Positions 46,751 to 56,085 of a DNA stretch of 64,000 nt are shown here, one piece after another. The position numbers and the translations under genes are program-made. Source of the DNA: Candidatus Gastranaerophilales bacterium (GTDB lineage: Bacteria; Cyanobacteriota; Vampirovibrionia; Gastranaerophilales; Gastranaerophilaceae); contig CALVEM010000001.1 of the NCBI GenBank assembly GCA_944326605.1, positions 62,001 to 126,000 on the forward strand, given 5' to 3'. The first letter of the stretch is position 1. Each line of letters starts with the position of its first letter. Under the pieces are notes generated by a model. The model saw only the letters and a list, made by a program, of their open reading frames with translations. It was not told where the DNA came from and did no database searches.

Positions 46751-47336
46751 CATTAAAACTGTGTGCGTGTTTGCGTCTTCGTGTAATTTTCTGGATAGTT
46801 CTTATTATGAAGCTGCTTCTGAATTTGGAGATCTGTTGGGTAAAGCCGGTTTTGATATGGTATATGGTGGAAGTTCACTCGGTCTTATGTGGGCTTGTGC
46901 AGAAAAAGTTAAACAGAATGGTTCGCGAATAATCGGAGTAATGCCTGAAAAATTACACAATATGGGAGTTCATACAGATAAGTGTGTGGAACTTTTTGTA
47001 ACTCCCTGTATGCGTAGCCGCAAAGCAAAAATGGATGAACTTTCAGATGCAGTTGTAGCACTTCCCGGAGGCTTCGGCACTTTAGAAGAACTTTCCGAAA
47101 TGATTGTGCAAAAACAATTAGGATATAATCAAAAGCCGATAGTTTTATTAAATACAAATGGTTATTATAATAAATTAAGAGATTTTTTTGATGAAATTAT
47201 AAAGCAGAATTTTGCGCGCGATATTGCAAAAAAAATTTATTATATTGCGGATACTCCTTTTGAGGCAGTCGAATATTTAAAGAACTATGTTTCTGAAAAT
47301 TTTGCAGTGACAAAAGAGCATATTTACAAAAGATAA
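46743..47336 (+). CDS. LOG-family (TIGR00730) nucleotide 5'-monophosphate phosphoribohydrolase
   Basis: 197 residues from ATG 46743. The N-terminus SSIKTVCVFASSCNF and the signature MRSRKAKMDELSDAV...ALPGGFGTLEE (PGGxGTxxE) are complete. LOG proteins release free bases from nucleoside monophosphates (cytokinin-type in plants). A strong terminator follows at once. Confidence 0.92.
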   Translation: MSSIKTVCVFASSCNFLDSSYYEAASEFGDLLGKAGFDMVYGGSSLGLMWACAEKVKQNGSRIIGVMPEKLHNMGVHTDKCVELFVTPCMRSRKAKMDELSDAVVALPGGFGTLEELSEMIVQKQLGYNQKPIVLLNTNGYYNKLRDFFDEIIKQNFARDIAKKIYYIADTPFEAVEYLKNYVSENFAVTKEHIYKR

Positions 47337-47369
47337 AATATCAGACGTTTTGCCTGATATTTTATCTTT
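47329..47369. terminator. Bidirectional terminator between LOG gene and apt
   Basis: AAAGATAAAATATCAG and CTGATATTTTATCTTT form a perfect 16-bp stem around ACGTTTTGC. It serves the two convergent genes; its left arm overlaps the end of the LOG coding region. Confidence 0.9.
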
Positions 47370-47388
47370 CGTTGCAGAGAGTGTAAAA

Positions 47389-47922
47389 TTAATATTTCAG
47401 CATTGAAACTGTTCTTGGCGAATCTGTCAGTTTTTCGCGTCCGTTTAAGTCGGTAAGTTCAATTAAAAATGCTATGCCAACCAGGTTTGCTCCTGTTTTT
47501 TTGACAAGTTTGCAGGCTGCTTCTGCTGTTCCGCCTGTTGCAAGTAAATCGTCGACTATCAAGACATTTGCTCCATGCGGGAATGCATCTTTGTGAACTT
47601 CAATTCTGTCAGTGCCGTATTCAAGCGAATATTCCTGTGAATATGTCTCTGCAGGTAATTTGTTCGGTTTTCTAATCGGTACAAATCCTGCATTAAGTTT
47701 ATATGCCATCGGCATCCCGAATATAAAACCGCGGCTTTCGATCCCTGCAATATAATCTATTTTTACATCTTTAAATTGATCGCAAAGATAATCTATCATT
47801 ACTCTTAGGGTTTCAGGATCTTTCAGGGCTGTTGTAATATCTCTGAAAATAATTCCGGGTTTTGGAAAATCTTTTACATCTCTGATTTTATTTTTTACAT
47901 CAATAAGTGTTTCTGTTGTCAT
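47389..47922 (-). CDS. apt: Adenine phosphoribosyltransferase
   Basis: 177 residues, normal length, with FPKPGIIFRDITTALKDPE at the start, GIESRGFIFGMPMA, and the PRPP loop VLIVDDLLATGGTAEA. It salvages adenine to AMP. It is directly abutted (zero-base gap) by the glycosyltransferase gene upstream on the same strand. Confidence 0.95.
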   Translation of the reverse strand: MTTETLIDVKNKIRDVKDFPKPGIIFRDITTALKDPETLRVMIDYLCDQFKDVKIDYIAGIESRGFIFGMPMAYKLNAGFVPIRKPNKLPAETYSQEYSLEYGTDRIEVHKDAFPHGANVLIVDDLLATGGTAEAACKLVKKTGANLVGIAFLIELTDLNGREKLTDSPRTVSMLKY

Positions 47923-49395
47923 TTATTTTTCTCCTTTTTCGGCTTCGTTGTCTGTTTTAGTGTGATTATTTGCTAATATCTCGGTTTTTTCCGCCAGTAT
48001 TTGTTTTAATTTTTCCGTATACTTTTCAGTGTATTCTTTTGTGTATTGTTTTGTTTTTTCAAGTTCTTTTTTTATAAAAGCTTTGATACTTGCTTCTTCT
48101 TCCATTACAAGTCCGTGGGCGGTTTTGCCCCAGTTCATATCTTTTTTCATAAACAAAATTTTGAAACAGATATAAAGCACAAGCGGAAACCAGATTATAA
48201 AAAGATATACAGATGTTTCAAGAGCTTCAAACGTAGCATCAAGCCTTGGCATGTAGTCATATCTTCGAAGAGCGTATCTTGCTGCAAAGAAAAAGCCAAA
48301 ACCTATTATACATCCGATAAATATTGAAGAATAAAGCATGTGCGGCGGAGCCTGTTTAGCCAGAACTTTAAATCCTCTGATAAGTATTTCCATCAGAAAC
48401 CATCCGGGCATGATAAATTGAGTAATATAAGCAGTCATATCAAGGCTTGCCCGCAAAGACATGTCTTTGGAAAATAATACATCGCCGGCATATTCAAGAT
48501 ATCTTCTGATAGTTCCTTCAAGCCATCTTCTTCTCTGTCTGTAAAGCGGTCTTATATACATAATCCCTTCTTCATAAACAATTGCATCGGGACAAAATCT
48601 AATATCCCAGCCTTTGATATGTAATCTTGTAGACATATCAAGATCATCAACGATTGTATAGTTGTTCCAGCCGCCGATATCGTCAATTGCTTCGCGTTTA
48701 ATAAGTTCTCCGTTACCTCTCAGTTCAACAGCACCTTTTATGGAATCTCTTCCTACCTGGAAATGTGTATCCATTGTGTATTCATTATTCTGGCATCTTG
48801 TTAAAAGGTTCTGGTTTTTATTACGAATAACTTTTCTTGCCTGAACAGCACCGACATCTTTAGGCTCAAGATGCGGAATGAGTTTGGAAAGAAAGTCCGG
48901 CTCAACCGTTGCATCAGCATCAAATACAAGAATTGCTTCACCTTTAGCAATTTTATAAGCATCATTTAAAACGGCGGATTTGCCGGGAAATGCTTCTTTA
49001 TCTCTGATTAAAGCTGTAACTTTATCATATTTTTTTTCTAAATCTTTTATAACGGAAGCTGTATTGTCAGTGCTTCTGTCATCAATTACGATTATTTCAA
49101 AATTTCCGTAATCAAGCTTTAAAATATTTTCGACAGTTGCTGCAATAACGCTTTCTTCATTATGTGCAGGAATTAAAATCGATACAAACGGTTTGTAATC
49201 AGGGTTTATGATTTGCGGGTATTTTTGAAGCTTTCTTTTTTGAAACTTGTAAGACAGATTAAGAAACAGTGCGTATATGAACATAAATGTACATAAAAGC
49301 GCCAGCCCCCAGACTGTATTAAAATAACTTTGAAAGATGTAAATAAAAATTCCGAGCCCAAAGACTATAGTGAATAATAAAACTCTTTCCTTCAT
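47923..49395 (-). CDS. Membrane-bound processive glycosyltransferase, family 2
   Basis: 490 residues: two N-terminal helices (LLFTIVFGLGIFIYIF, VWGLALLCTFMFIYALF), a GT2 domain (VSILIPAHNEESVIAATVEN, VIDDRSTDNTA, VFDADATVEPDF, then GNGELIKREA), the processive QRRRWLEGT motif, and C-terminal helices. A Lys/Glu/Thr-rich tail (YTKEYTEKYTEKLKQILAEK) ends the protein. It resembles chitin, hyaluronan or poly-GlcNAc synthases; the sugar is not decided. The tail repeats are unusual for the family. Confidence 0.9.
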   Translation of the reverse strand: MKERVLLFTIVFGLGIFIYIFQSYFNTVWGLALLCTFMFIYALFLNLSYKFQKRKLQKYPQIINPDYKPFVSILIPAHNEESVIAATVENILKLDYGNFEIIVIDDRSTDNTASVIKDLEKKYDKVTALIRDKEAFPGKSAVLNDAYKIAKGEAILVFDADATVEPDFLSKLIPHLEPKDVGAVQARKVIRNKNQNLLTRCQNNEYTMDTHFQVGRDSIKGAVELRGNGELIKREAIDDIGGWNNYTIVDDLDMSTRLHIKGWDIRFCPDAIVYEEGIMYIRPLYRQRRRWLEGTIRRYLEYAGDVLFSKDMSLRASLDMTAYITQFIMPGWFLMEILIRGFKVLAKQAPPHMLYSSIFIGCIIGFGFFFAARYALRRYDYMPRLDATFEALETSVYLFIIWFPLVLYICFKILFMKKDMNWGKTAHGLVMEEEASIKAFIKKELEKTKQYTKEYTEKYTEKLKQILAEKTEILANNHTKTDNEAEKGEK

Positions 49396-49555
49396 CTGTG
49401 AAATACCTTTTGTACTCCCTTTTTAATTCCTACAATATTATATCAAAAACTTATTTAAAGTGTCGAAATTAAGGGAAATTTCATTACTTTTTGTAAAATA
49501 ATTCATCTGTTTATATGTTTTTCCGGTAAAAATTTGTTAAAAAACGTAAAAATGC

Positions 49556-49583
49556 TTGCGTTCTGAAAAAATTCAGCTATAAT
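49556..49583 (+). promoter_or_regulatory. Promoter of the HU gene
   Basis: TTGCGT, a 16-base spacer and TATAAT, then GAAGGAG at ~49600 before the ATG at 49615. Confidence 0.75.
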
Positions 49584-49614
49584 GATTTATGTACAAAGAA
49601 GAAGGAGTTTTATC

Positions 49615-49893
49615 ATGAACAAAGAAGAATTAGTACAAGAAATTGCAAAAAAATCAAGTGTTACACAAAAAGAAGCTTCAGAAGTATTGAGTGCTTTGAT
49701 TGAAACTATTCAAAAAACAGTTTCTAAAGGTAAAAAAGTTACTTTAGTTGGCTTTGGTACATTTGAATCAAGAAAAAGAGCAGCAAGAATCGGCCGCAAC
49801 CCTCAAACAGGCAAGGAATTAAAAATCCCTGCAACAACAGTTCCGGCATTCTCAGCTGGTAAAAAATTCAAAGAAGCTGTTAACAAAAAATAA
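49615..49893 (+). CDS. hup: HU-family DNA-binding protein
   Basis: 92 residues from MNKEELVQEIAKKSSVTQ, the standard HU length. The DNA-binding arm carries GRNPQTGKELKIPATTVPAF, with the intercalating Pro. It is a nucleoid architectural protein. It has a good promoter, ribosome site and terminator, and should be strongly expressed. A longer ATG 33 bases upstream is not supported by a ribosome site. Confidence 0.95.
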   Translation: MNKEELVQEIAKKSSVTQKEASEVLSALIETIQKTVSKGKKVTLVGFGTFESRKRAARIGRNPQTGKELKIPATTVPAFSAGKKFKEAVNKK

Positions 49894-49915
49894 GCAGCTT
49901 ATTTGTAAAAATTGA

Positions 49916-49945
49916 AAGGCACTCTTTATGGAGTGTCTTTTTTTT
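49916..49945 (+). terminator. Terminator after the HU gene
   Basis: AGGCACTC and GAGTGTCT pair around TTTATG, followed by nine T. Confidence 0.85.
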
Positions 49946-49996
49946 TCTTTTTTATGTTATATTAAATGTATAGAAATTTTATAAAAAGGATATAAG

Positions 49997-50107
49997 ATGC
50001 GTATTTTAACAAATATAATAAATATGAGCAACTTCGGGGGGGGGGCTGAATGCTTTAAACAGGCTAGTTTAACACTTCCACAATATGAGGGAGGTGTGGA
50101 TGCCTAA
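49997..50107 (+). CDS. Short G10-tract leader ORF upstream of a glycosyltransferase
   Basis: ATG at 49997 after AAAAAGGATATAAG; 36 residues: MRILTNIINMSNF, three Gly from the G10 tract (50036-50045), then AECFKQASL... to a stop overlapping the glycosyltransferase start by eight bases. The layout (start, ~13 codons, ten G) matches the prepilin leaders at 61052 and 62344. With ten G the ORF reads into the ribosome site of the next gene; with nine or eleven it stops earlier. It could therefore tune the downstream gene by coupling. It could also be a fossil prepilin leader. Confidence 0.5.
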   Translation: MRILTNIINMSNFGGGAECFKQASLTLPQYEGGVDA

Positions 50108-51152
50108 AATATCAATAGTAGTTCCTGTTTATAATGTTGAGCAGTATTTGAAGGAGGCTCTGGATAGTCTTGTAAACCAAACTATGAAAGATTTGGAATT
50201 TGTTTGTGTTGATGATGGCTCAACAGACAAATCTTTAGAGATTTTGAAACAATATGCGGAAAAAGATCCAAGATTTGTAATTATATCACAGCAAAATCAA
50301 GGAGCCGGGATTGCAAGAAATAACGGATTGAAGGCTGTAAGTGGCAAATATGTAACATATTTAGATCCTGATGACTGGTTTGAACTCAATGCTATGGAAG
50401 TTTTATATCAAAAACTTCAGGAAACTAATGCTGTTGCTTTACAGTTTGATTGGATAAATAGATATGATAATGAATATTCATCTGTGCACAAGTCAGTAGA
50501 ATATTCTAAATTCGCAGACAGGATAAAAACTTTTTGCGGCATAAATATTGCTGAAAAAGGTTTTTTCGACTGGTGTGAATATAAAAGTACATTCTTTAAT
50601 TTTAGCGGCGGTACCTGGGGGCGTATATATTTAACAAGTTTTATAAAAGAAAATAATATAAGATTTTCTGAAATTCCTATAGGTGAAGATAGATTATTTG
50701 GAGTTATGAGTTTATTTTATGCTCCGAAAGTTTATTATTGTGAAAAATTTTTGTACAATTATAGAATAAGATCAAATTCTCTTTGCAGGCGTCAGTCTGA
50801 AAAATATTTTTACTGCCCTTTTATTTGTTATGATGAAATTGAGGAGTTTTTTAAAAGTAAAAATTGTTTTGATGATTTTCGGAAACAGTTTAATCAATCA
50901 AAAATCGGCTTTTTTAAAATGATTTATTATCTGTTACCGAAAAATAAAAGAAAAGAATATAAAAATTTGTGTCGTAAGAGATTATCAAGAGATTTATTTA
51001 AAAATATTTTCAGATTGAAGCAATCATTTATTAAAAACATTTTTTCAGTAGAAAATTCTTTTCGTCATGACGGATTGTACAAACAAATAGTATTATTTGG
51101 CTTTTCTATTGAAATAAAAAAGAATGCTAATCTACAGAGAAAATCTCTTTGA
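50100..51152 (+). CDS. Glycosyltransferase, family 2
   Basis: 350 residues from MPKISIVVPVYNVEQYLKEA. GGAGG lies just ahead of this ATG, which is preferred over one 15 bases upstream. Motifs: VPVYNVEQYL, VDDGSTDKSLEIL, GAGIARNNGLKAVSGKYV and LDPDDWFE (metal-binding DxD-like). It is a capsular or LPS-type soluble GT2. Its last 26 bases overlap the convergent SNF2 gene. The upstream G10 leader may control it. Confidence 0.9.
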   Translation: MPKISIVVPVYNVEQYLKEALDSLVNQTMKDLEFVCVDDGSTDKSLEILKQYAEKDPRFVIISQQNQGAGIARNNGLKAVSGKYVTYLDPDDWFELNAMEVLYQKLQETNAVALQFDWINRYDNEYSSVHKSVEYSKFADRIKTFCGINIAEKGFFDWCEYKSTFFNFSGGTWGRIYLTSFIKENNIRFSEIPIGEDRLFGVMSLFYAPKVYYCEKFLYNYRIRSNSLCRRQSEKYFYCPFICYDEIEEFFKSKNCFDDFRKQFNQSKIGFFKMIYYLLPKNKRKEYKNLCRKRLSRDLFKNIFRLKQSFIKNIFSVENSFRHDGLYKQIVLFGFSIEIKKNANLQRKSL

Positions 51153-54100
51153 TATCGTCCATTGTAAGTGATTTAACGATATTTCTGTCAACAGAAATTA
51201 CACTGTCTACTAAGTTACGTTTAACGGTTTTTAATTTCTGGATTTTTTCTTCTACAGTGTTTTTTGTGATAAGTCTGTAAACAAATACTTTCTTGGTTTG
51301 TCCGATACGGTAAGCTCTGTCTGTTGCTTGATCTTCAACTGCCGGGTTCCACCACGGGTCATAATGGATTACGTAGTCTGCCCCTGTCAAATTCAAACCT
51401 GTTCCGCCGGCTTTCAGACTTATTAGGAAGATTGGAATTGAAGGTGTTGAATTAAATCTTTCAACTGCTCCCTGTCTGTCTTTGGTTTTACCTGTAAGAT
51501 ATTCATAAGGAATTCCTTCCCTTTCAAGCCATGCTTTAATGATATCAAGCATATCGACAAACTGGCTGAACAGTAGTATTCTGTGTCCCTCATCTATAAT
51601 TTCTTCAAGCATTGCTTTTAGTTTTTCAAATTTACCTGACTTTATGATATTTTTGACGTTTTCTTTATCGTAAAGTCTTGGATGGCAGCAGATTTGACGC
51701 AATCTTAAAAGCGCTGAGAATATTGACAGTCTGCTCTTTTCAAGTCCGTTTTGTTCGATTGATTTGAACAATTCTTCTTTAGTGCTGTCAAGAACCTGCA
51801 GATAGAAATCTCTTTGCTCATCCGTAAGTTCGCAGTATGCAATGTTTTCAACTTTATCCGGAAGATCTTTTGCAACGTCGCGTTTCATACGACGCAGAAT
51901 GAACGGATAAATCTGTAATTTTAAACGTTTTTCAACTGTTTTGTCCTGACGTTCCATAATAGGATTAACATATCTGTAATTGAATTCCGAAACACTGAAC
52001 AAAAATCCCGGCATAAGAAAATCAAATACGGACCACAATTCTTCAAGTTTATTTTCAATCGGGGTGCCTGAAAGAGCCAGTTTGTGTACTGCCTGCAATT
52101 TTTTTACGGCCTGCGCAGTTTGCGACATTGCGTTTTTAATATTTTGTGATTCATCCAGAATTACGTATCTGAAATTATATTCTTTGAGTTTGTTAATATC
52201 GCGTCTTACAAGCGCATAACTTGTTATAACAACGTCGTAGTTAGGAATTTCTTTAAATAACTGTTTTCTGTCAGCTCCGGAGATTTTTAATGTAGTTAAA
52301 GTCGGAGCAAATTTTTGAATTTCTGCCTCCCAGTTAAATACAACGGTTGTCGGGCATATAACGAGTGTTGGCATCGCTCCGTCTTCTTCTTTTGCTTTTT
52401 GAATTGCAGCCAGTGCTTGAAGAGTTTTACCAAGCCCCATGTCATCCGCAAGAATTCCGTTCAAACCGTACTTATACATAAACCACAGCCAGCCAAAACC
52501 TTTTATTTGATATTCACGGAATTCAGCATTGATGCCTTCCGGTAGTTCAAGATTTTCAGAAGTTGAAAATGTTGACATCTGTTCCCAGAATTTTTGGAAT
52601 TCATCACTCAAAACAAGTTCCACACCAAGGTTTTTAAGTTCATTAATCAAACCTGCACGGTAAGTCTTTACGATAAATTTGTTTTCATTGTTTCTGTAAA
52701 CATCAAATGAATTGAAGGCACGCATCATTGCGTAAATATTTTGCGCCGGATATTCAACAAAACCTAAACTTCTTATTCTGCTGTACTTTTCACCGCTCTG
52801 GATGGTGTCATAAATCTCGTCGAAGTTAATTATTTCATCTCCGACCTGACCGTATAAAAAGATTTCAAAGCTGTCTTCGGACTCTTCCGAAAAATCTATT
52901 TTTGCACACAGTCTGAACGGGTCATCCAGAAGTTTGAAAAAGTTCATATCGTCTTTTTCAACGAATTTCCAGCCATCGCCTGCTTGTTTAATATAATAAT
53001 TGTAAAAATCTATTGCATTTTCTTTTTCTAAAGCAAGGTTATTTGTCTGCATCGGGACAAATCTGCACGCCAGAAGCATCTGATAAGCTTCCTGTTCGTG
53101 TTTCAAGTTTCGCTTAATCCAGTAGACCAGATCTTCTCCCGGTTTTTTTATAGTTATATACGGCGCTTTTTCCGCGGTTGTTTTTGAATACGGAACGACA
53201 ACACCGTCATATTCAAATTCAAGAGAAGCTTTCAGCGATTGGTCGTAATCAATTCCCATTGTTACGATATTCAACGGCGGACGTTCTTCAAGCATAAGTT
53301 TACTTATATTGTCTGCAATTTCAACATCCATAATCTCTTGAAGCTTTGGCAGTTCTTCATAAATAAATTTGCCGCCGTCTGCATCTTTAAGATCCGTAAA
53401 CGAGGATTTTAGTATATTTTGCGGGATAGAGTTCATCGCAATATTAGTCGGGAAAATAATATTTTTGTACCTTCCCCATTTCAAATGTCTTGAAAAATAT
53501 CTTACTTCTTCAAGCGGATAAACATCGTCTTTATCCGGTCTTTTCCACTCTAAAGATAGAAGAATTGTCCCCTGAGCACCTGTATTAACATTTAAAACAA
53601 GCTTCCATTCTTCATCAGTGAATTTAAGTCTGTCTTTTGTTTTTTCGTCCAGTACTTCATCTGCTTTAGAAAGAAGTGTAAACATCGGTCCGAATTTTGT
53701 AATAGGAATGTCGTACCAACCGGCTTTTTTATCCTGTCTTGATATTGTTAAGAGCTGCTGGAATATTGCAACTTCAACTTTCTGTGAATTATTGAGTTCA
53801 AAATTTTTATCCTGCTTTTGAGCTTCAATCAGGGCACGCAGAATAGGTTCAATCTGTCTTACGACTTTTCCGGTTTCTCTTGAACGAACCAGAACCGAGA
53901 AAAAGTTTGCTTTTCTTTTTGAATTAAAATGAAAAATATAATTTCCCTGCGGTTCTTCGGTTAGAGCGGTATTTTCATCCGGAAAATCGAACTCCATGCC
54001 ATATTTTGTTTCAAGCCAGTCTTCGTAAGCATGCTCATCAATAGCTTTGAGTGCAACAGCAACAGCATGCTTGCACCATTCTTCTTTTAACGGACAATTA

Positions 54101-54312
54101 CAGCGGGCTTCAACTTTGTTTTTCTTAAAGATTAAATCCGTATTGTAATGATCCTGAAAATTTCCTTTGACTTTTGCCATATAGAAGTTTTTTTCAGGAT
54201 AATTATCAAATACCATATCTTTAAGATGGTATTCATAACCTCTGCGCCAGCTTCCCGCACTCGCATTTTCTTTTATATACTTGTAGTTAAATTCCTGTGG
54301 CTTAACACTCAT
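51127..54312 (-). CDS. SNF2-family helicase with SWIM zinc finger
   Basis: 1061 residues. The SWIM motif lies near residue 70 (CNCPLKEEWCKH, C-x-C...C-x-H), a long unassigned middle follows, then the ATPase: ILADDMGLGKTLQALAAIQK (Walker A), RYVILDESQNIKNAMSQ (DESQ in place of DEAH), LSGTPIENKLEELWSV, and a helicase C domain with FSQFVDMLDI, LKAGGTGLNLTGADYVIHYD and RAYRIGQ. Bacterial RapA/SWIM-SNF2 proteins remodel nucleoprotein or help RNA polymerase; the exact role is not known. The last 26 bases overlap the glycosyltransferase gene. Confidence 0.93.
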   Translation of the reverse strand: MSVKPQEFNYKYIKENASAGSWRRGYEYHLKDMVFDNYPEKNFYMAKVKGNFQDHYNTDLIFKKNKVEARCNCPLKEEWCKHAVAVALKAIDEHAYEDWLETKYGMEFDFPDENTALTEEPQGNYIFHFNSKRKANFFSVLVRSRETGKVVRQIEPILRALIEAQKQDKNFELNNSQKVEVAIFQQLLTISRQDKKAGWYDIPITKFGPMFTLLSKADEVLDEKTKDRLKFTDEEWKLVLNVNTGAQGTILLSLEWKRPDKDDVYPLEEVRYFSRHLKWGRYKNIIFPTNIAMNSIPQNILKSSFTDLKDADGGKFIYEELPKLQEIMDVEIADNISKLMLEERPPLNIVTMGIDYDQSLKASLEFEYDGVVVPYSKTTAEKAPYITIKKPGEDLVYWIKRNLKHEQEAYQMLLACRFVPMQTNNLALEKENAIDFYNYYIKQAGDGWKFVEKDDMNFFKLLDDPFRLCAKIDFSEESEDSFEIFLYGQVGDEIINFDEIYDTIQSGEKYSRIRSLGFVEYPAQNIYAMMRAFNSFDVYRNNENKFIVKTYRAGLINELKNLGVELVLSDEFQKFWEQMSTFSTSENLELPEGINAEFREYQIKGFGWLWFMYKYGLNGILADDMGLGKTLQALAAIQKAKEEDGAMPTLVICPTTVVFNWEAEIQKFAPTLTTLKISGADRKQLFKEIPNYDVVITSYALVRRDINKLKEYNFRYVILDESQNIKNAMSQTAQAVKKLQAVHKLALSGTPIENKLEELWSVFDFLMPGFLFSVSEFNYRYVNPIMERQDKTVEKRLKLQIYPFILRRMKRDVAKDLPDKVENIAYCELTDEQRDFYLQVLDSTKEELFKSIEQNGLEKSRLSIFSALLRLRQICCHPRLYDKENVKNIIKSGKFEKLKAMLEEIIDEGHRILLFSQFVDMLDIIKAWLEREGIPYEYLTGKTKDRQGAVERFNSTPSIPIFLISLKAGGTGLNLTGADYVIHYDPWWNPAVEDQATDRAYRIGQTKKVFVYRLITKNTVEEKIQKLKTVKRNLVDSVISVDRNIVKSLTMDDIKEIFSVD

Positions 54313-54434
54313 TGTGAATTAGAGTATCTCTTTCTTTCCCTAAGGGTACAAATTATCGGATATAGAACAAATCTATAAGCCCTTAATAATAACAATATTA
54401 TTATTACATAAAGAATAAAAAAAGGCAAGATATT

Positions 54435-54899
54435 TTATCCTAACAAAATATGAAAATGGAAGAAGTATGCAAACACAATTCCGAAAAGAGCTCCCATAAT
54501 AACTTCAAACGGAGTATGTCCCAGCAATTCTTTAAGTTTACCGCCTATTGCCTGAACGTCGTGATTGTAAAAGTCATCCATCATTTTGTTCAGGCATGCT
54601 GCTGTTTTTCCTGCGGCACGCCTAACACCTGCTGCGTCATACATGGTTATTAAAGCGTATCCGAGAGCAATTGCAAATACTATAGAATCAAAACCTTCAA
54701 TGATTCCTACAGTAGTAGAAAGCGACATAACACCTGCGGAGTGAGAACTTGGCATTCCGCCTGTTGTTGTGAATATTTTAAAATTAACTTTTCGGGTTTT
54801 AATTGTAAATATTACAAATTTTATTAATTGAGCAATGAAGGCAGCTAAAATTCCTGCCGCCAGAGCTTCATAACCTGTATTTAAGATGCTATTAATCAT
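54435..54899 (-). CDS. Divergent PAP2 (YuiD/DUF212) family membrane protein
   Basis: 154 residues with four or five hydrophobic segments and the phosphatase motif TTGGMPSSHSAGVMSLSTTV (the SxSH part of PAP2). It probably acts on a lipid phosphate such as undecaprenyl diphosphate, but the family is poorly characterised. It lies upstream of the MITE-like block. Confidence 0.9.
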   Translation of the reverse strand: MINSILNTGYEALAAGILAAFIAQLIKFVIFTIKTRKVNFKIFTTTGGMPSSHSAGVMSLSTTVGIIEGFDSIVFAIALGYALITMYDAAGVRRAAGKTAACLNKMMDDFYNHDVQAIGGKLKELLGHTPFEVIMGALFGIVFAYFFHFHILLG

Positions 54900-54974
54900 A
54901 AATATCCTTAATTTTGTCTCTTACGGTATTTAATTGTAGCATAAGAATGGAATTTTTGTAAAATATGTTAACAC

Positions 54975-55181
54975 AACAAATATTACAGGAATTCGATAGG
55001 ACGATAGGACGTAAAGCATTATTCTCTCGCCCCATTGGGGAGAGAGTTAGAGAGAGGGGCTGATAGTAGCTAACAAAGGTCAGTAAGGCAAGAGGACAGG
55101 CTTTTTTGTGCGCTAAAGCGCACAGTAATCACTTATCGTCTTAACGTCCAATCGTCTTATCGACTTCCAATAATATTTGTT
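54975..55181. repeat. 207-bp MITE-like element with 41-bp inverted ends
   Basis: The left end 54975-55015 and the complement of the right end 55141-55181 match at about 35 of 41 positions (start AACAAATATTA; inner GGACG repeats). Inside are a CTCTCGCCCC...GGGGAGAGAG palindrome, which recurs at 58005-58040, and a TGTGCGCTAAAGCGCACA hairpin. It has no ORF. Confidence 0.75.
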
Positions 55182-55188
55182 ATATAAA

Positions 55189-56085
55189 TTAACAAGCTTT
55201 GATTTTATTGAGGATTTGTTCAAATACTTCAGATTTGAGATTGTTTCTATCTAAAATGTTAAAGCATTTATTAATTAATTTATTTAAATCTTCTTTTGAT
55301 TTTTCAAGTCCGTAAAGATTTGTGTATGTGAGTTTCCCTTCGGCTTTGTCTTTGCCTAAAGTTTTTCCCATCTGCTCAAATGTTGAGGTTTCATCTAAGA
55401 TATCATCTGCGATTTGGAACGCAATTCCGAGATTTTGCCCGAATTTAGTTATTTCTTCAATTTCTTTGTCTGACGCATCTGCAATTATTGCCCCTGCCCT
55501 GAGGGCAAGTTTAAACAAGTCGGCTGTTTTGTGTGCATGAATGTAATTAAGAGTTTTTTCAAGTTCACTTTTATCAATATCAATTTTTCCGGAAAATTCA
55601 AAAGACTGCATTAATTTTTCGCTTTCAATATCCACAATTTGACCTGCTATAACTCCGTATGCCCCTGCAGCCTGAAAATATTCTTTCAAAATTTTAATCA
55701 GTTTGTCTGCACCTAGGTTTTTTGAGTATTTTAAAATAATTTGAGGCGCAAAAGTTAGTAGTGCATCGCCTGCAAGTACAGCGTGTGCTTCTCCAAATAC
55801 TCTATGGTTGGTGAGTTTGCCGCGTCTGTAATCATCATTATCCATACATGGTAAATCGTCATGGATAAGAGTTTGTGCATGCAGCATTTCAATTGCGCAG
55901 GCTGTAGGCAGAGCGTCTTCATAATTCCCGCCAAACAGACGACAGGTTTCAAGACACATTACCGGACGTAATCGTTTGCCAGGCAAGGTTACCGTATATT
56001 TCATAGACTTAAAAAGCCTGTGCGGATAGTGTACGGGCATAAATTCATCAATTGCTTTGTTTATTAACTCTATATAATCATTCAT
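55189..56085 (-). CDS. ispA: Polyprenyl (geranyl/farnesyl-type) diphosphate synthase
   Basis: 298 residues from MNDYIELINKAIDEFMP (start ATG at 56085, with another at 56094). The first Asp-rich motif is DDLPCMDNDDYRRG and the second QIADDILDET. LPGKRLRPVMCLETCRLF is typical of the short-chain synthases. It condenses IPP with allylic diphosphates to make isoprenoid precursors for quinones and undecaprenol. The start overlaps the rsgA stop by eight bases. Confidence 0.92.
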   Translation of the reverse strand: MNDYIELINKAIDEFMPVHYPHRLFKSMKYTVTLPGKRLRPVMCLETCRLFGGNYEDALPTACAIEMLHAQTLIHDDLPCMDNDDYRRGKLTNHRVFGEAHAVLAGDALLTFAPQIILKYSKNLGADKLIKILKEYFQAAGAYGVIAGQIVDIESEKLMQSFEFSGKIDIDKSELEKTLNYIHAHKTADLFKLALRAGAIIADASDKEIEEITKFGQNLGIAFQIADDILDETSTFEQMGKTLGKDKAEGKLTYTNLYGLEKSKEDLNKLINKCFNILDRNNLKSEVFEQILNKIKAC

